Assembly: GCF_000016185.1 (NCBI RefSeq)
Contig: NC_011420.2
Location: 950,501-1,014,500 of the forward strand
From: Rhodospirillum centenum SW
GTDB lineage: Bacteria; Pseudomonadota; Alphaproteobacteria; Azospirillales; Azospirillaceae
Length of the DNA stretch: 64,000 nt
Direction: 5' to 3'
Shown here piece by piece: positions 8,898 to 16,468 of the stretch. The notes beneath the pieces are model-generated. The model was not told the DNA's origin. It saw only the letters and a list, made by a program, of their open reading frames with translations, and ran no database searches. Position 1 is the first letter of the stretch, and every line of letters begins with the position of its first letter. The position numbers were made by a program, and so were the translations under genes.

Positions 8898-9583
8898 TGG
8901 CGCTGCCCGTGCGTCGCCTCGCGCTGGAGCGGACGGTACGGCTGGTGACCAGCGCCCGGCTCCGCGATCCGGTGCTGCGGGGCCTCGTGCCCGCGGACAT
9001 GGTGGACGATCTGGCCGAGATCGAAGGCGCGACCAGCGGTCGGATCATGGCGCAGGCCCGTGGGGCGGACGGTATCGGCAGCGCGGAGTTCGTCGCCGGG
9101 CTTCCCCAGGCCCTTTTCATCAACGCTGCCTTCTCCTACTGGCGTCCGCGCGACCTGAACCGCTTCAACGGGCCGGGCCGTGGGGCGTGGTACGCGGCCT
9201 TCGCGGTCGAGACCTGCCTGGCCGAGGTCATCTTCCATCTGACGCGCGAGCTGGAGCGGGTCGGGGACTTCCGTGCGGTGGTGGAGTATGCGGAACTGTT
9301 CGCCTCCTTCGCCGGGGAGTTCTGCGATCTCCGCGGCGTCGTCCCGGTCCCGGCCTGCCTCGATCCCGACCCCGCCGTGGGATACCCCGCGGGCAATGCC
9401 CTGGCGGAGACTCTGCGGACGGAGGGGCGCAACGGCATCGTCTACCCCTCCGTGCGGCATCCGGGCGGCACCTGCCTCGTCGCCCTGTTCCCCCACGCCG
9501 TCCAGTCGGTGGCCCCGGGCCGGGTGCTGCGGGTCACCTGGGCCGGCGGGCGGGCGCCCACCTGGGACGCGGTGACGGACTGA
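8897..9583 (+). CDS. RES-domain toxin
   Basis: A 228-residue RES-family protein. RES toxins are NAD-consuming enzymes with an ADP-ribosyltransferase-like fold that deplete cellular NAD when not bound by their Xre antitoxin. The conserved features are present: the arginine in LNRFNGPGRG (about residue 89), the tyrosine in WYAAFA (Tyr99), the glutamates in AVETCLAEVIFH and the late GIVYPSVRH serine. The reading frame is intact, so the toxin is probably functional. It overlaps the antitoxin gene by one base. Confidence 0.9.
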   Translation: MALPVRRLALERTVRLVTSARLRDPVLRGLVPADMVDDLAEIEGATSGRIMAQARGADGIGSAEFVAGLPQALFINAAFSYWRPRDLNRFNGPGRGAWYAAFAVETCLAEVIFHLTRELERVGDFRAVVEYAELFASFAGEFCDLRGVVPVPACLDPDPAVGYPAGNALAETLRTEGRNGIVYPSVRHPGGTCLVALFPHAVQSVAPGRVLRVTWAGGRAPTWDAVTD

Positions 9584-9624
9584 GCGGAGAACGCCCGGCG
9601 CCTCTCCGGGCGGCGCGGCCATGG

Positions 9625-9653
9625 AAAACCCCCGGAGGCCGGGCCTCCGGGGG
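9625..9653 (-). terminator. rho-independent terminator of the second isocitrate dehydrogenase gene
   Basis: On the minus strand a 10-bp stem (CCCCCGGAGG at 9629-9638 with CCTCCGGGGG at 9644-9653) is followed by TTTT. It begins about 50 bp after the stop codon of the minus-strand dehydrogenase gene. Confidence 0.8.
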
Positions 9654-9701
9654 GGCGGGTGATGCTCGACGGGTCGGTGGGGGCAGCGGCGCCCGCCGGG
9701 G

Positions 9702-10921
9702 TCAGTAGCCCATCGCCAGCTTCAGATTGTCGTCCAGCTTCGCCAGGAAGTCCTGGGTGGTCATCCAGGGCTGCTCCGGGCCGATCAGCAGGGCCAGATC
9801 CTTGGTCATGAAGCCGGCCTCCACCGTCTCCACGCAGACCCGCTCCAGCGTCTTGGCGAACAGGGTGACCTCCGGCGTCTGGTCGAACTTGCCGCGGTAG
9901 GACAGGCCCTGGGTCCAGGCGAAGATGCTGGCGATGGGGTTGGTGCTGGTCGGCTTGCCCTTCTGGTGGTCGCGGAAGTGGCGGGTGACGGTGCCGTGCG
10001 CGGCCTCCGCCTCGATGGTGCGGCCGTCCGGCGTCATCAGCACCGAGGTCATCAGGCCCAGGCTGCCGAAGCCCTGCGCCACGAGATCGGACTGCACGTC
10101 GCCGTCGTAGTTCTTCGCGGCCCAGAGGAAGTTGCCCGACCATTTCAGCGCCGACGCCACCATGTCGTCGATCAGCCGGTGCTCGTAGGTCAGGCCCTTG
10201 GCCTTGAACGCCTCGGCGAACTCGGCGTCGAACACCTCCTGGAACAGGTCCTTGAAGCGCCCGTCATACGCCTTGAGGATCGTGTTCTTGGTCGAGAGAT
10301 AGACCGGGTAGTTGCGCAGCAGGCCGTAGTTGAAACAGGCGCGTGCAAAGCCACGGATCGACTCGTCCACATTGTACATGCCCATGGCGATGCCGGGGCC
10401 GTCGAAGTCGAAGACGGTGTGGCGGATGTTGCTGGTACCGTCGCGGCTGGTGAAGGTGATGGACAGCCGCCCGGCCGCCGGGATGATGAAGTCGGTGGCG
10501 CGGTACTGGTCGCCGAAGGCATGCCGGCCGATCACGATCGGCTGGGTCCAGCCCGGCACCAGCCGCGGCACGTTCCTGCAGATGATCGGCTCGCGGAAGA
10601 CGGTGCCGCCCAGGATGTTGCGGATGGTCCCGTTGGGGGACTTCCACATCTCCTTCAGGTTGAATTCCTTGACCCGCGCCTCGTCCGGCGTGATGGTCGC
10701 GCACTTCACGCCCACGCCGTACTGCTTGATCGCCTCGGCCGCCTCGACCGTCACCCGGTCGTCCGTCGCGTCCCGGTTCTCGATGCCGAGATCGTAGTAT
10801 TTCAGGTCCACGTCGAGATAGGGCAGGATCGCAGGCGGTCCTTGATGAACTGCCAGATGACGCGCGTCATCTCGTCGCCGTCGAGTTCGACGATCGGATT
10901 GGCGACCTTGATCTTCGGCAT
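9702..10921 (-). CDS. isocitrate dehydrogenase (NADP), eukaryote-like type, with 2-nt frameshift
   Basis: The main frame (10829 down to 9702) encodes most of a eukaryote/rhizobium-type NADP-isocitrate dehydrogenase: [57 protein letters not shown]-like [20 protein letters not shown], and [12 protein letters not shown]. The normal N-terminus [20 protein letters not shown] starts at the ATG ending at 10921, but it is in another frame. Two extra bases (CG on the minus strand) at 10830-10831 break the link after IKDRL. With these two bases removed the protein would be 405 residues, the usual length. The rest of the frame is undamaged. Either a recent inactivating mutation or a sequence error explains this. 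A terminator follows the gene. Confidence 0.85.
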
Positions 10922-11081
10922 GGTGCGGGCCTCTCCCGGCTTCCGTTATCCAGACGCCGGATCGTTGCCGGCGTTGCGACATAAGAGCCTAACAGGACCC
11001 CCGGCGCAACCGAACCCGGCCCCGCCGCACCCTGTCCAAAGGTGCAGTTCCGCGGGGCCGTCCGGGGCGCTCCGCCTCCGC

Positions 11082-11666
11082 TCAGAGGCGGGCGACGCGC
11101 GCCTCCACCGTCGGGACGGGCGCCACCTCCAGGGCCGGCAGCACGTCCTCCACCCGGTCCACGAACGTGTAGAGCCGCTCGATCTCCATCCGGCCGAAGC
11201 CGGTCTCGCGGATATGCGTCAGCAGCGCGCGCAGCGGCGCCCAGTAGCCGTCCACGTCCACGATGATGATCGGCTTGTCGTGCAGGCGGAGCTGGCGCCA
11301 GGTGATGATCTCGAACGCCTCGTCCAGGGTGCCGAGTCCCCCCGGCAGAATCACGAAGGCATCGGACCGAGAAACCATCATGGCCTTGCGGGTATGCATG
11401 CTGTCCACCACATGCAGTTCCGTGAGGCCGGTGTGGTCCACCTCCAGGGCCTGGATATGCTCGGGAATGATCCCCACCACCTCGCCGCCTTCGGCAAGGG
11501 CGGCATCGGCCGTGATCCCCATCAGGCCGACGCGTCCGCCGCCGTAGACGAGGCGCAGTCCCGCTGCGCCGATGCGCCGCCCCAGATCGTGTGCCGCCTG
11601 CTTGTAGGTGTCCGCGACCTGGCCTGAAGACCCGCAGTAGACGCAGACGGACCGGATGGTGGACAT
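11082..11666 (-). CDS. LOG-family nucleoside 5'-monophosphate phosphoribohydrolase
   Basis: A 194-residue protein of the LOG / TIGR00730 family, formerly mis-annotated as lysine decarboxylase. It shows VCVYCGSSG at the N-terminus, LVYGGGRVGLMG, MHTRKAMM and the diagnostic LPGGLGTLDEAFE catalytic loop. Family members cleave the ribose-phosphate bond of cytokinin nucleotides or of AMP-like nucleotides. A start at the ATG ending at 11666 matches the family N-terminus; longer upstream frames lack similarity. It is divergent from the cytochrome c' gene across 252 bp. Confidence 0.92.
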   Translation of the reverse strand: MSTIRSVCVYCGSSGQVADTYKQAAHDLGRRIGAAGLRLVYGGGRVGLMGITADAALAEGGEVVGIIPEHIQALEVDHTGLTELHVVDSMHTRKAMMVSRSDAFVILPGGLGTLDEAFEIITWRQLRLHDKPIIIVDVDGYWAPLRALLTHIRETGFGRMEIERLYTFVDRVEDVLPALEVAPVPTVEARVARL

Positions 11667-11918
11667 TCGCCTTCCCTTGTCGATGCGGACGCCGATGCCG
11701 TCATCGGCGCGGTTGCGTCCATCGGCGGTTCTCCGGCGCGCCCGTCGCTGCAGGCCTGCCCACCCGAACGAACGGGCGGGGTCGGCTTGCGTCGCAGCGG
11801 GGGCGCGGGCACTCTTGGGCCGTCCGATGGGCCGGTCCAAGCCCGTTACACCATCGCCGACCCCTTCCACAAGGCGGAACGGCTGGCTTCCCTGACAGGA
11901 TCGAGAGGAAATGAAGAA

Positions 11919-12389
11919 ATGAAGCGTCCGATCTCCAAGCTTTTCCAGAGTGCTCTGCTGTCCGCCGGGCTGGTCGCCGTGGCGGCCGTCGGCACGGCCA
12001 TGGCCCAGGACCCCGCGGACGCGGTCAAGCAGCGCCAGTCGCAGATGAAGGAGATCGGCGGGGCGATGAAGTCGATCCAGGCCTTCGTCAAGGACGGCAA
12101 GGGCACCGCGGCGGAGGTGAAGACGGCGGCCGAGACGGTCGTCACCACGGGGCCGAAGTTCGAGGGCCTGTGGCCGGAGGGCACCGCCGTCGGCTTCGGC
12201 AAGAGCGAGGCCAAGGCCGCGATCTGGACGGAGATGGAGAAGTTCGCCAAGGGCTTCCAGGCGATGGGTCAGCAGGCCGAACTGCTGGTCAAGGTCGCGG
12301 ACACCGGCGACCGCGCGGCGATCGGCAAGCAGTTCGGGGCTCTCTACGAGACCTGCAAGTCCTGCCACGAAGCCTACCACGAGGACTGA
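11919..12389 (+). CDS. cytochrome c' (periplasmic)
   Basis: A 156-residue protein with a signal peptide (about residues 1-29, ending AMAQ) and a four-helix cytochrome c' domain. The haem-binding CKSCHEAYH motif is near the C-terminus, as is typical for this family. It begins RQSQMKEIGGAMKSI, resembling the first helix around the buried distal ligand. These proteins bind NO and CO in the periplasm and help against nitrosative stress. The start at 11919 follows AGAGGAAATGAAGAA; an earlier ATG at 11911 stops at once. The cytochrome b561 gene starts 10 bp downstream, so the two form an operon and probably pass electrons between the membrane and cytochrome c'. Confidence 0.92.
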   Translation: MKRPISKLFQSALLSAGLVAVAAVGTAMAQDPADAVKQRQSQMKEIGGAMKSIQAFVKDGKGTAAEVKTAAETVVTTGPKFEGLWPEGTAVGFGKSEAKAAIWTEMEKFAKGFQAMGQQAELLVKVADTGDRAAIGKQFGALYETCKSCHEAYHED

Positions 12390-12399
12390 GGGGCCGGTG

Positions 12400-13080
12400 A
12401 TGGCGGAAACGGAGAAGGCGTCGCGGATGGTCACCGTCTGGGACGGAGCCACGCGGCTTTTCCACTGGGGGCTGCTCACCTGCCTGATCGGGGCCTGGTG
12501 GACGGCTGAGACCGAGGAGTTCGAACAGCATCTGCTGTTCGGCTACGGGGCGCTGGGCCTGATCCTGTTCCGCCTCGCCTGGGGGCTGGTCGGTAGCGAG
12601 ACGTCGCGGTTCAGCAGCTTCATCCGCAACCCGATGGTGGCGGTGGAGCATGTCCGCAGCCTGCTGCGGCCCGGCCCGGCGGAGGTCCATGTCGGACACA
12701 ACCCGCTGGGCGCCTGGGCCGTGGTGGCGCTGCTGCTGCTGGTCACGGTGCAGGTCACCACCGGCCTGTTCCTCAGCGGCGGCGACATCTTCGTGGTGGA
12801 GGCGCCGCTGAACCATCTGGTCAGCTCCCGCACCGCGGACCTGCTGGAGACCATCCACGAGGTCAACTTCACCCTGTTGCAGATCACGGTGGTCGTGCAT
12901 GTCTCGGCCATCGTCTTCTATGCCGTGGTGAAGCGGCGCGACCTGATCGAGCCGATGCTCACCGGCTGGGTGGACCTGCCGGGCGACGTGCCGGCCCCGC
13001 GCATCGCCTCGCCCTGGCGGGCGCTGCTGGTCGCGGCGGCGGCGGCGGCTCTGGTCTGGGTCCTCGCCGGACTCGCCTGA
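12400..13080 (+). CDS. cytochrome b561 family membrane protein
   Basis: A 226-residue integral membrane protein with four or five helices. Conserved histidines for b-type haem are present in ATRLFHWGLL (helix 1), HNPLGAWAV, and the pair in LETIHEVNF and VVVHVSAIV. This is the prokaryotic cytochrome b561 / Ni-hydrogenase b-subunit-like group, often encoded with cytochrome c'. It likely oxidises quinol and reduces the periplasmic cytochrome encoded 10 bp upstream. A GTG directly before the chosen ATG could also serve. A strong terminator follows. Confidence 0.9.
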   Translation: MAETEKASRMVTVWDGATRLFHWGLLTCLIGAWWTAETEEFEQHLLFGYGALGLILFRLAWGLVGSETSRFSSFIRNPMVAVEHVRSLLRPGPAEVHVGHNPLGAWAVVALLLLVTVQVTTGLFLSGGDIFVVEAPLNHLVSSRTADLLETIHEVNFTLLQITVVVHVSAIVFYAVVKRRDLIEPMLTGWVDLPGDVPAPRIASPWRALLVAAAAAALVWVLAGLA

Positions 13081-13100
13081 GGCGGGTGCCGCAAACGCCG

Positions 13101-13134
13101 ACGGGGGACGGCACGCCGTCCCCCGTTTCTTTTT
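13101..13134 (+). terminator. rho-independent terminator of the cytochrome operon
   Basis: ACGGGGGACGGC and GCCGTCCCCCGT form a near-perfect stem, followed by TTTCTTTTT. It lies 20 bp after the cytochrome b561 stop codon. Confidence 0.9.
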
Positions 13135-13193
13135 CCGTCGTCCTCAGCGCCGGCCCTGTCGCCGGGCGGAACCGCGTATCAGAAATGCCGGGA

Positions 13194-13670
13194 TCAGAGA
13201 TACTGGCCGAACACCCGCAGATAGGGGCGTGCCTCCTGCAGGAACTGGACCGCCTCGTACATCAGGTCCGTGAGTGTCATGTGGCCGGGCAGTTCGCGCT
13301 GGCCCAGCACCAGGATCTTCTGCTTCTCGTCCACCACGAACCGCGCCTTGCGCAGGTGGCTGGTGGCGCGCAGCAGGGTGAACAGGGTCTGCCGCTTCTC
13401 CGGCGCCTCGATGGAATAGGGCAGGTAGCCGATCTCGGCCCAGATCTGGAACAGAGTCCGGTCCGCGTCCGGCGTCACGGAGACATGGAACAGCAGCCCG
13501 TCCAGATGGAAATGGTGACGCGAGGCCGGCGGCGGACGCCGGATCTCGACGATGCCGTCCGCGTTGACGCTGAGCGCCCCCGGTCCGAGCGGCAGCCCGC
13601 CCCGGGTCACCTCCAGCGCCAGCTTGGCGACCGATTCCAGCGACTGCGTCACGCCCATGGCCACGCCCAT
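13194..13670 (-). CDS. conserved-looking protein of unknown function (158 aa)
   Basis: I do not recognise this family. The protein is soluble with no signal peptide. It has a first part rich in small residues (LALEVTRGGLPLGPGALSV), a middle segment LDGLLFHVSVTPDADRTLF and EIGYLPYSIEAPEKRQ, and ends in helices (TLTDLMYEAVQFLQEARPYL). Codon use and third-position GC are like its neighbours and the start follows GAGTGGAGC, so it looks like a real gene. It is convergent with the cytochrome operon across the terminator. Confidence 0.72.
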   Translation of the reverse strand: MGVAMGVTQSLESVAKLALEVTRGGLPLGPGALSVNADGIVEIRRPPPASRHHFHLDGLLFHVSVTPDADRTLFQIWAEIGYLPYSIEAPEKRQTLFTLLRATSHLRKARFVVDEKQKILVLGQRELPGHMTLTDLMYEAVQFLQEARPYLRVFGQYL

Positions 13671-13891
13671 GCTCCACTCAGGGGGTCATCCGTACCTAGC
13701 CGGAGCGGCCGGCCCGGTCCAGTTCTTTCGCCGTCCGGTCAGGCCGTTCCCGGACCCGGCGGACCGTCCGGAAACGTGCGCTTAACATCAGCCGGCCTGA
13801 CCCTGCCCGGCCTGACGCCACCCGGCCCATCGTCCTGTCCGCCCGCCCGCCGCGGAATGCCGTCGGGAACGGGCAGGGTCGGGGCCGTCCG

Positions 13892-14173
13892 ATGCCTTTG
13901 GACAGAGGCATGATCCCCTATCCCGACCTCACCGATCTGCCGGCATCCCTTGCCAGGGCGGTGGTCCGCATGGTCCGGCTGGTGAACGAGATGCACCGCC
14001 GGCATCCGGACCTCGACTGTTTCGCCATTGATGCCGACGATCCGCTCGACCGTCAGGCACTCGCCATCGTGGCGCAGCATGTGGACGGACTCAACCTGTC
14101 CTTCCGGTTGTTGCCGGCCCCGCCCGGTCTTCTGGATCAGACCCGCCGCGACCCCGGCGACGGCGGCGGCTGA
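13892..14173 (+). CDS. small protein of unknown function (93 aa)
   Basis: Not recognised. An acidic small protein with a helical centre (SLARAVVRMVRLVNEMHRRH) and a conserved-looking DLDCFAIDADDPLDRQALA. The start may instead be the ATG at 13910, which follows GAGG. It stands alone between two minus-strand genes. Confidence 0.5.
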   Translation: MPLDRGMIPYPDLTDLPASLARAVVRMVRLVNEMHRRHPDLDCFAIDADDPLDRQALAIVAQHVDGLNLSFRLLPAPPGLLDQTRRDPGDGGG

Positions 14174-14220
14174 ACCGCCGTGCGCCAGGGGGGGGCGGTC
14201 TTGCCTCAGGCCTGCTTGCC

Positions 14221-14481
14221 TCAGGCCTGCTCCTCCTGCGCCATCTCTTCGGCCAGTTCGCCGGCAAGGTCTGCGAACAGCCAGCCGTCCGCCGTCAGGC
14301 CCTGATTCTCGCAGATGCGCACGAAGACCCGGTAGGCATGCAGGATCGCCACGTCCAGCACGGCTTCGTCGCCCTCCTCGCTGTGGCGGTCGCGGATCTC
14401 CCGCTCCTCCAGGCTGCCCAGCACATCCATCTCGGCTGCCTGCAACACCGCTTCCATGGCACGTTTATGGAGGTTCGACAT
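14221..14481 (-). CDS. small acidic protein of unknown function (86 aa)
   Basis: Not recognised. A strongly acidic, helical protein (MSNLHKRAMEAVLQAAEMDV, then EEREIRDRHSEEGDEAVLD and a C-terminal AGELAEEMAQEEQA). No membrane segment or metal motif is seen. The charge pattern and codon use support it as a real gene. Confidence 0.55.
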   Translation of the reverse strand: MSNLHKRAMEAVLQAAEMDVLGSLEEREIRDRHSEEGDEAVLDVAILHAYRVFVRICENQGLTADGWLFADLAGELAEEMAQEEQA

Positions 14482-14730
14482 CGAGGTCTTCCTTCTTCTA
14501 CTGATCGCCCGGTCTCGCCCGCGCGCCAGGCTTCCGTCCGGACAGGGACGGAGCGCCGACGCACGGGGGCAGCCCTGATATCAGGCTGCCGCCCTGCCGT
14601 GGACTGCCGATTTCCAGAGGCTGCCCTGCCGGCGCGCAGAAAAGACGTGCAGGCACCCGCCGGTCATCGCCGACCGCCGCCCGGATCAGTGTGCCGCAGA
14701 ATGCGGTCTCTCGGATGGGAAAAGGAAGGG

Positions 14731-14931
14731 TCAGGCTTCCCTGGGGGGCGGGGACGGGGACAGCATCTCCAGGACCTGCTGCCAGTACTGGATGCGGTCG
14801 GCCTTGCGGGTCTTCTCCGCTTCCGCCAGATAGCGCCGGGCGGTGTCCGCCGCGCCCACCCCCCACAGCCGGAGCAGGGCATCGGCCTGACGCTGGACGG
14901 GATCGTGGGTGGTCTTCGGGGGCATGGGCAT
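14731..14931 (-). CDS. small protein of unknown function (66 aa)
   Basis: Not recognised. A compact helical protein (DPVQRQADALLRLWGVGAAD, ARRYLAEAEKTRKADRIQYW). The pattern resembles small cytoplasmic alphaproteobacterial proteins, but the shortness keeps confidence modest. The next 290 bp, up to the thioesterase gene, contain no gene that I can support. Confidence 0.45.
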   Translation of the reverse strand: MPMPPKTTHDPVQRQADALLRLWGVGAADTARRYLAEAEKTRKADRIQYWQQVLEMLSPSPPPREA

Positions 14932-15223
14932 TCTCTGTGCCGGCGGGGCAAGTTGCCGGCGGGGTGCCGGACCGGCCCCGCAAGCAATGACGGTCGTCTA
15001 CAGATGGTCATTCTCCGGGGGCTCAACAAGCAGAGCGGACCCCGCCCCTGACCTTACCCTTTTGCATTCCTGGGCAATAAAGACGGATTGCTTCGGAGGA
15101 GCGTCCCTCCTTTCCGGTGGCAGGGCCGGTCCGCAGGGCGGATGTCCCGGCGGCCGGGACGGCCGGCGCGGCGGCGCGCGGCTACACTGGCACCCGTCCA
15201 TCCCGATCCGGAGACCAGCCCGC

Positions 15224-16144
15224 GTGACCGACAGCCCTCCCGAGAACCTTCCTGGCAGGCCCGCCCCCGACGACTCCGCCGCGCCGGAGCGTCCCTGGTT
15301 CGGCGACATCCTGGCCGCGCTGGCGCCGGGGCCGTCCGGCTGGCGGGTGCCGGTCCCGCCGAACTGGAGCCAGGGCCGCGCCGGCTTCGGCGGTCTCGTC
15401 ACGGCCCTCTGCGTCGAGGCGATCCGGCGGGAGACGGGGGAGGCGGCGCCGTTGCGCTCCCTCACCATGGCCTTCATCGGCCCGGCACTGGGGGAGATCG
15501 ACATCCAGATCCGGCCCCTGCGCCGGGGCCGCACGGCCAGTTTCATCGAGGCGACCGTCGTCACCGGCGGCGGGCAGGAGGTGGCGGCCAGCCTGACCGC
15601 CTGTTTCGGGCCGGAGCGCGAGTCCCGCCTGACCCTGGAGTCGCCGCCGCGCGCCCCCATGCCCGACCCCGCCGCCGGCATCCGCCTGCCGCCGCTGCGC
15701 GGCATGGGGCCGGTCTTCATCGGGCAGTTCGACGTGCGGGTGGTGCGCGGCGTGCCCTTCGGCGGCGGTGCCGAGGCGGAGATCGAGTGGTGGACCCGGC
15801 ACCACGACCCCGCGGCGCGGACCAGCGAGGCCGGTCTGATCGCCGCGCTGGACGTGCTGCCGCCGGCCGCCACGGCCCGGCTGCGCGGGCTGATGCCGGT
15901 GGCGAGCCTGACCTGGTTCATCGACTTCCCCGGCGGCCTGCCGGCGGCGGGACCGGCCCCGGCCGTGCTGACCGTGGCGGACGGGACCGATCCGGCCGGC
16001 GCGGATGCCGGCCCCGGCTGGGTCCTGACCCGCAGCAGCGCCGACCATGGCGGCGGCGGCTTCAGCGGTCAGGCCATGACAAGCTGGTCCGCCGACGGCC
16101 GCCTGCTGGCGCTGCACCGGCAGTCGGTGGGGATCTTCGGGTAG
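15224..16144 (+). CDS. acyl-CoA thioesterase-like double hot-dog protein
   Basis: A 306-residue protein with two hot-dog halves. The N-terminal half has WSQGRAGFGGLVTALCVEAI and SLTMAFIGPALGEIDIQIRP, and the C-terminal half has LTWFIDFPGG and GFSGQAMTSWSADGRLLALH, which match the TesB-like / thioesterase-like superfamily of actinobacteria and proteobacteria. It probably hydrolyses an acyl-CoA; the substrate is unknown. The GTG at 15224 is the chosen start because coding similarity begins with the segment after it; there is no good upstream ATG. Confidence 0.8.
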   Translation: MTDSPPENLPGRPAPDDSAAPERPWFGDILAALAPGPSGWRVPVPPNWSQGRAGFGGLVTALCVEAIRRETGEAAPLRSLTMAFIGPALGEIDIQIRPLRRGRTASFIEATVVTGGGQEVAASLTACFGPERESRLTLESPPRAPMPDPAAGIRLPPLRGMGPVFIGQFDVRVVRGVPFGGGAEAEIEWWTRHHDPAARTSEAGLIAALDVLPPAATARLRGLMPVASLTWFIDFPGGLPAAGPAPAVLTVADGTDPAGADAGPGWVLTRSSADHGGGGFSGQAMTSWSADGRLLALHRQSVGIFG

Positions 16145-16189
16145 GCCGGGGCCGGACCCGTCCGGTCTCCGGCGCGGGGCCGTCGGGCA

Positions 16190-16287
16190 GGGCAGCCTGG
16201 TTCGCCCGCTTCCACCGCATCGCTGTCCACTACGAACGACGCGCCGATATTTTCACGGCCTTCCGTCACATCGCCGCAAGCCTCTGA
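16190..16287 (+). pseudogene. transposase C-terminal remnant
   Basis: In the 324-bp gap between the thioesterase and nrdJ, one frame reads RFHRIAVHYERRADIFTAFR followed by HIAASL and a stop. This resembles the C-terminal end of IS5-group DDE transposases (…YERRADIH-type). No start, catalytic core or terminal repeat is left. The next 110 bp (16290-16400) contain GAGGAGGACGGATCATGAGG, which looks like the start region of another insertion element, but nothing longer follows. Confidence 0.5.
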
Positions 16288-16399
16288 CGTGCACCCCTGA
16301 ACTGTATCCGGGCTGAGGTAGAGTCCTCCCTGAGGAGGACGGATCATGAGGATGCGTAGTGTTGCGCAGCCTGTGGATAATCCGCTTCCCTCCGGGCAG

Positions 16400-16437
16400 A
16401 AGAAACCCCGGGCGCGGCGGTCAGGCCGCGCCCGGGG
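16400..16437 (-). terminator. rho-independent terminator of nrdJ
   Basis: Perfect 13-bp stem (CCCCGGGCGCGGC at 16406-16418 with its complement at 16425-16437) and, on the minus strand, a following TTTCTTCT. It lies about 30 bp after the nrdJ stop codon. Confidence 0.85.
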
Positions 16438-16468
16438 GGAAGGCAGGACGCTCCGGCTGGCGCGGGGC

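Noticed and set aside
11911-11922. ATG at 11911 as start of cytochrome c'
   Set aside because: That frame stops after three codons (ATG AAG AAA TGA); the ATG at 11919 leads into a proper signal peptide.
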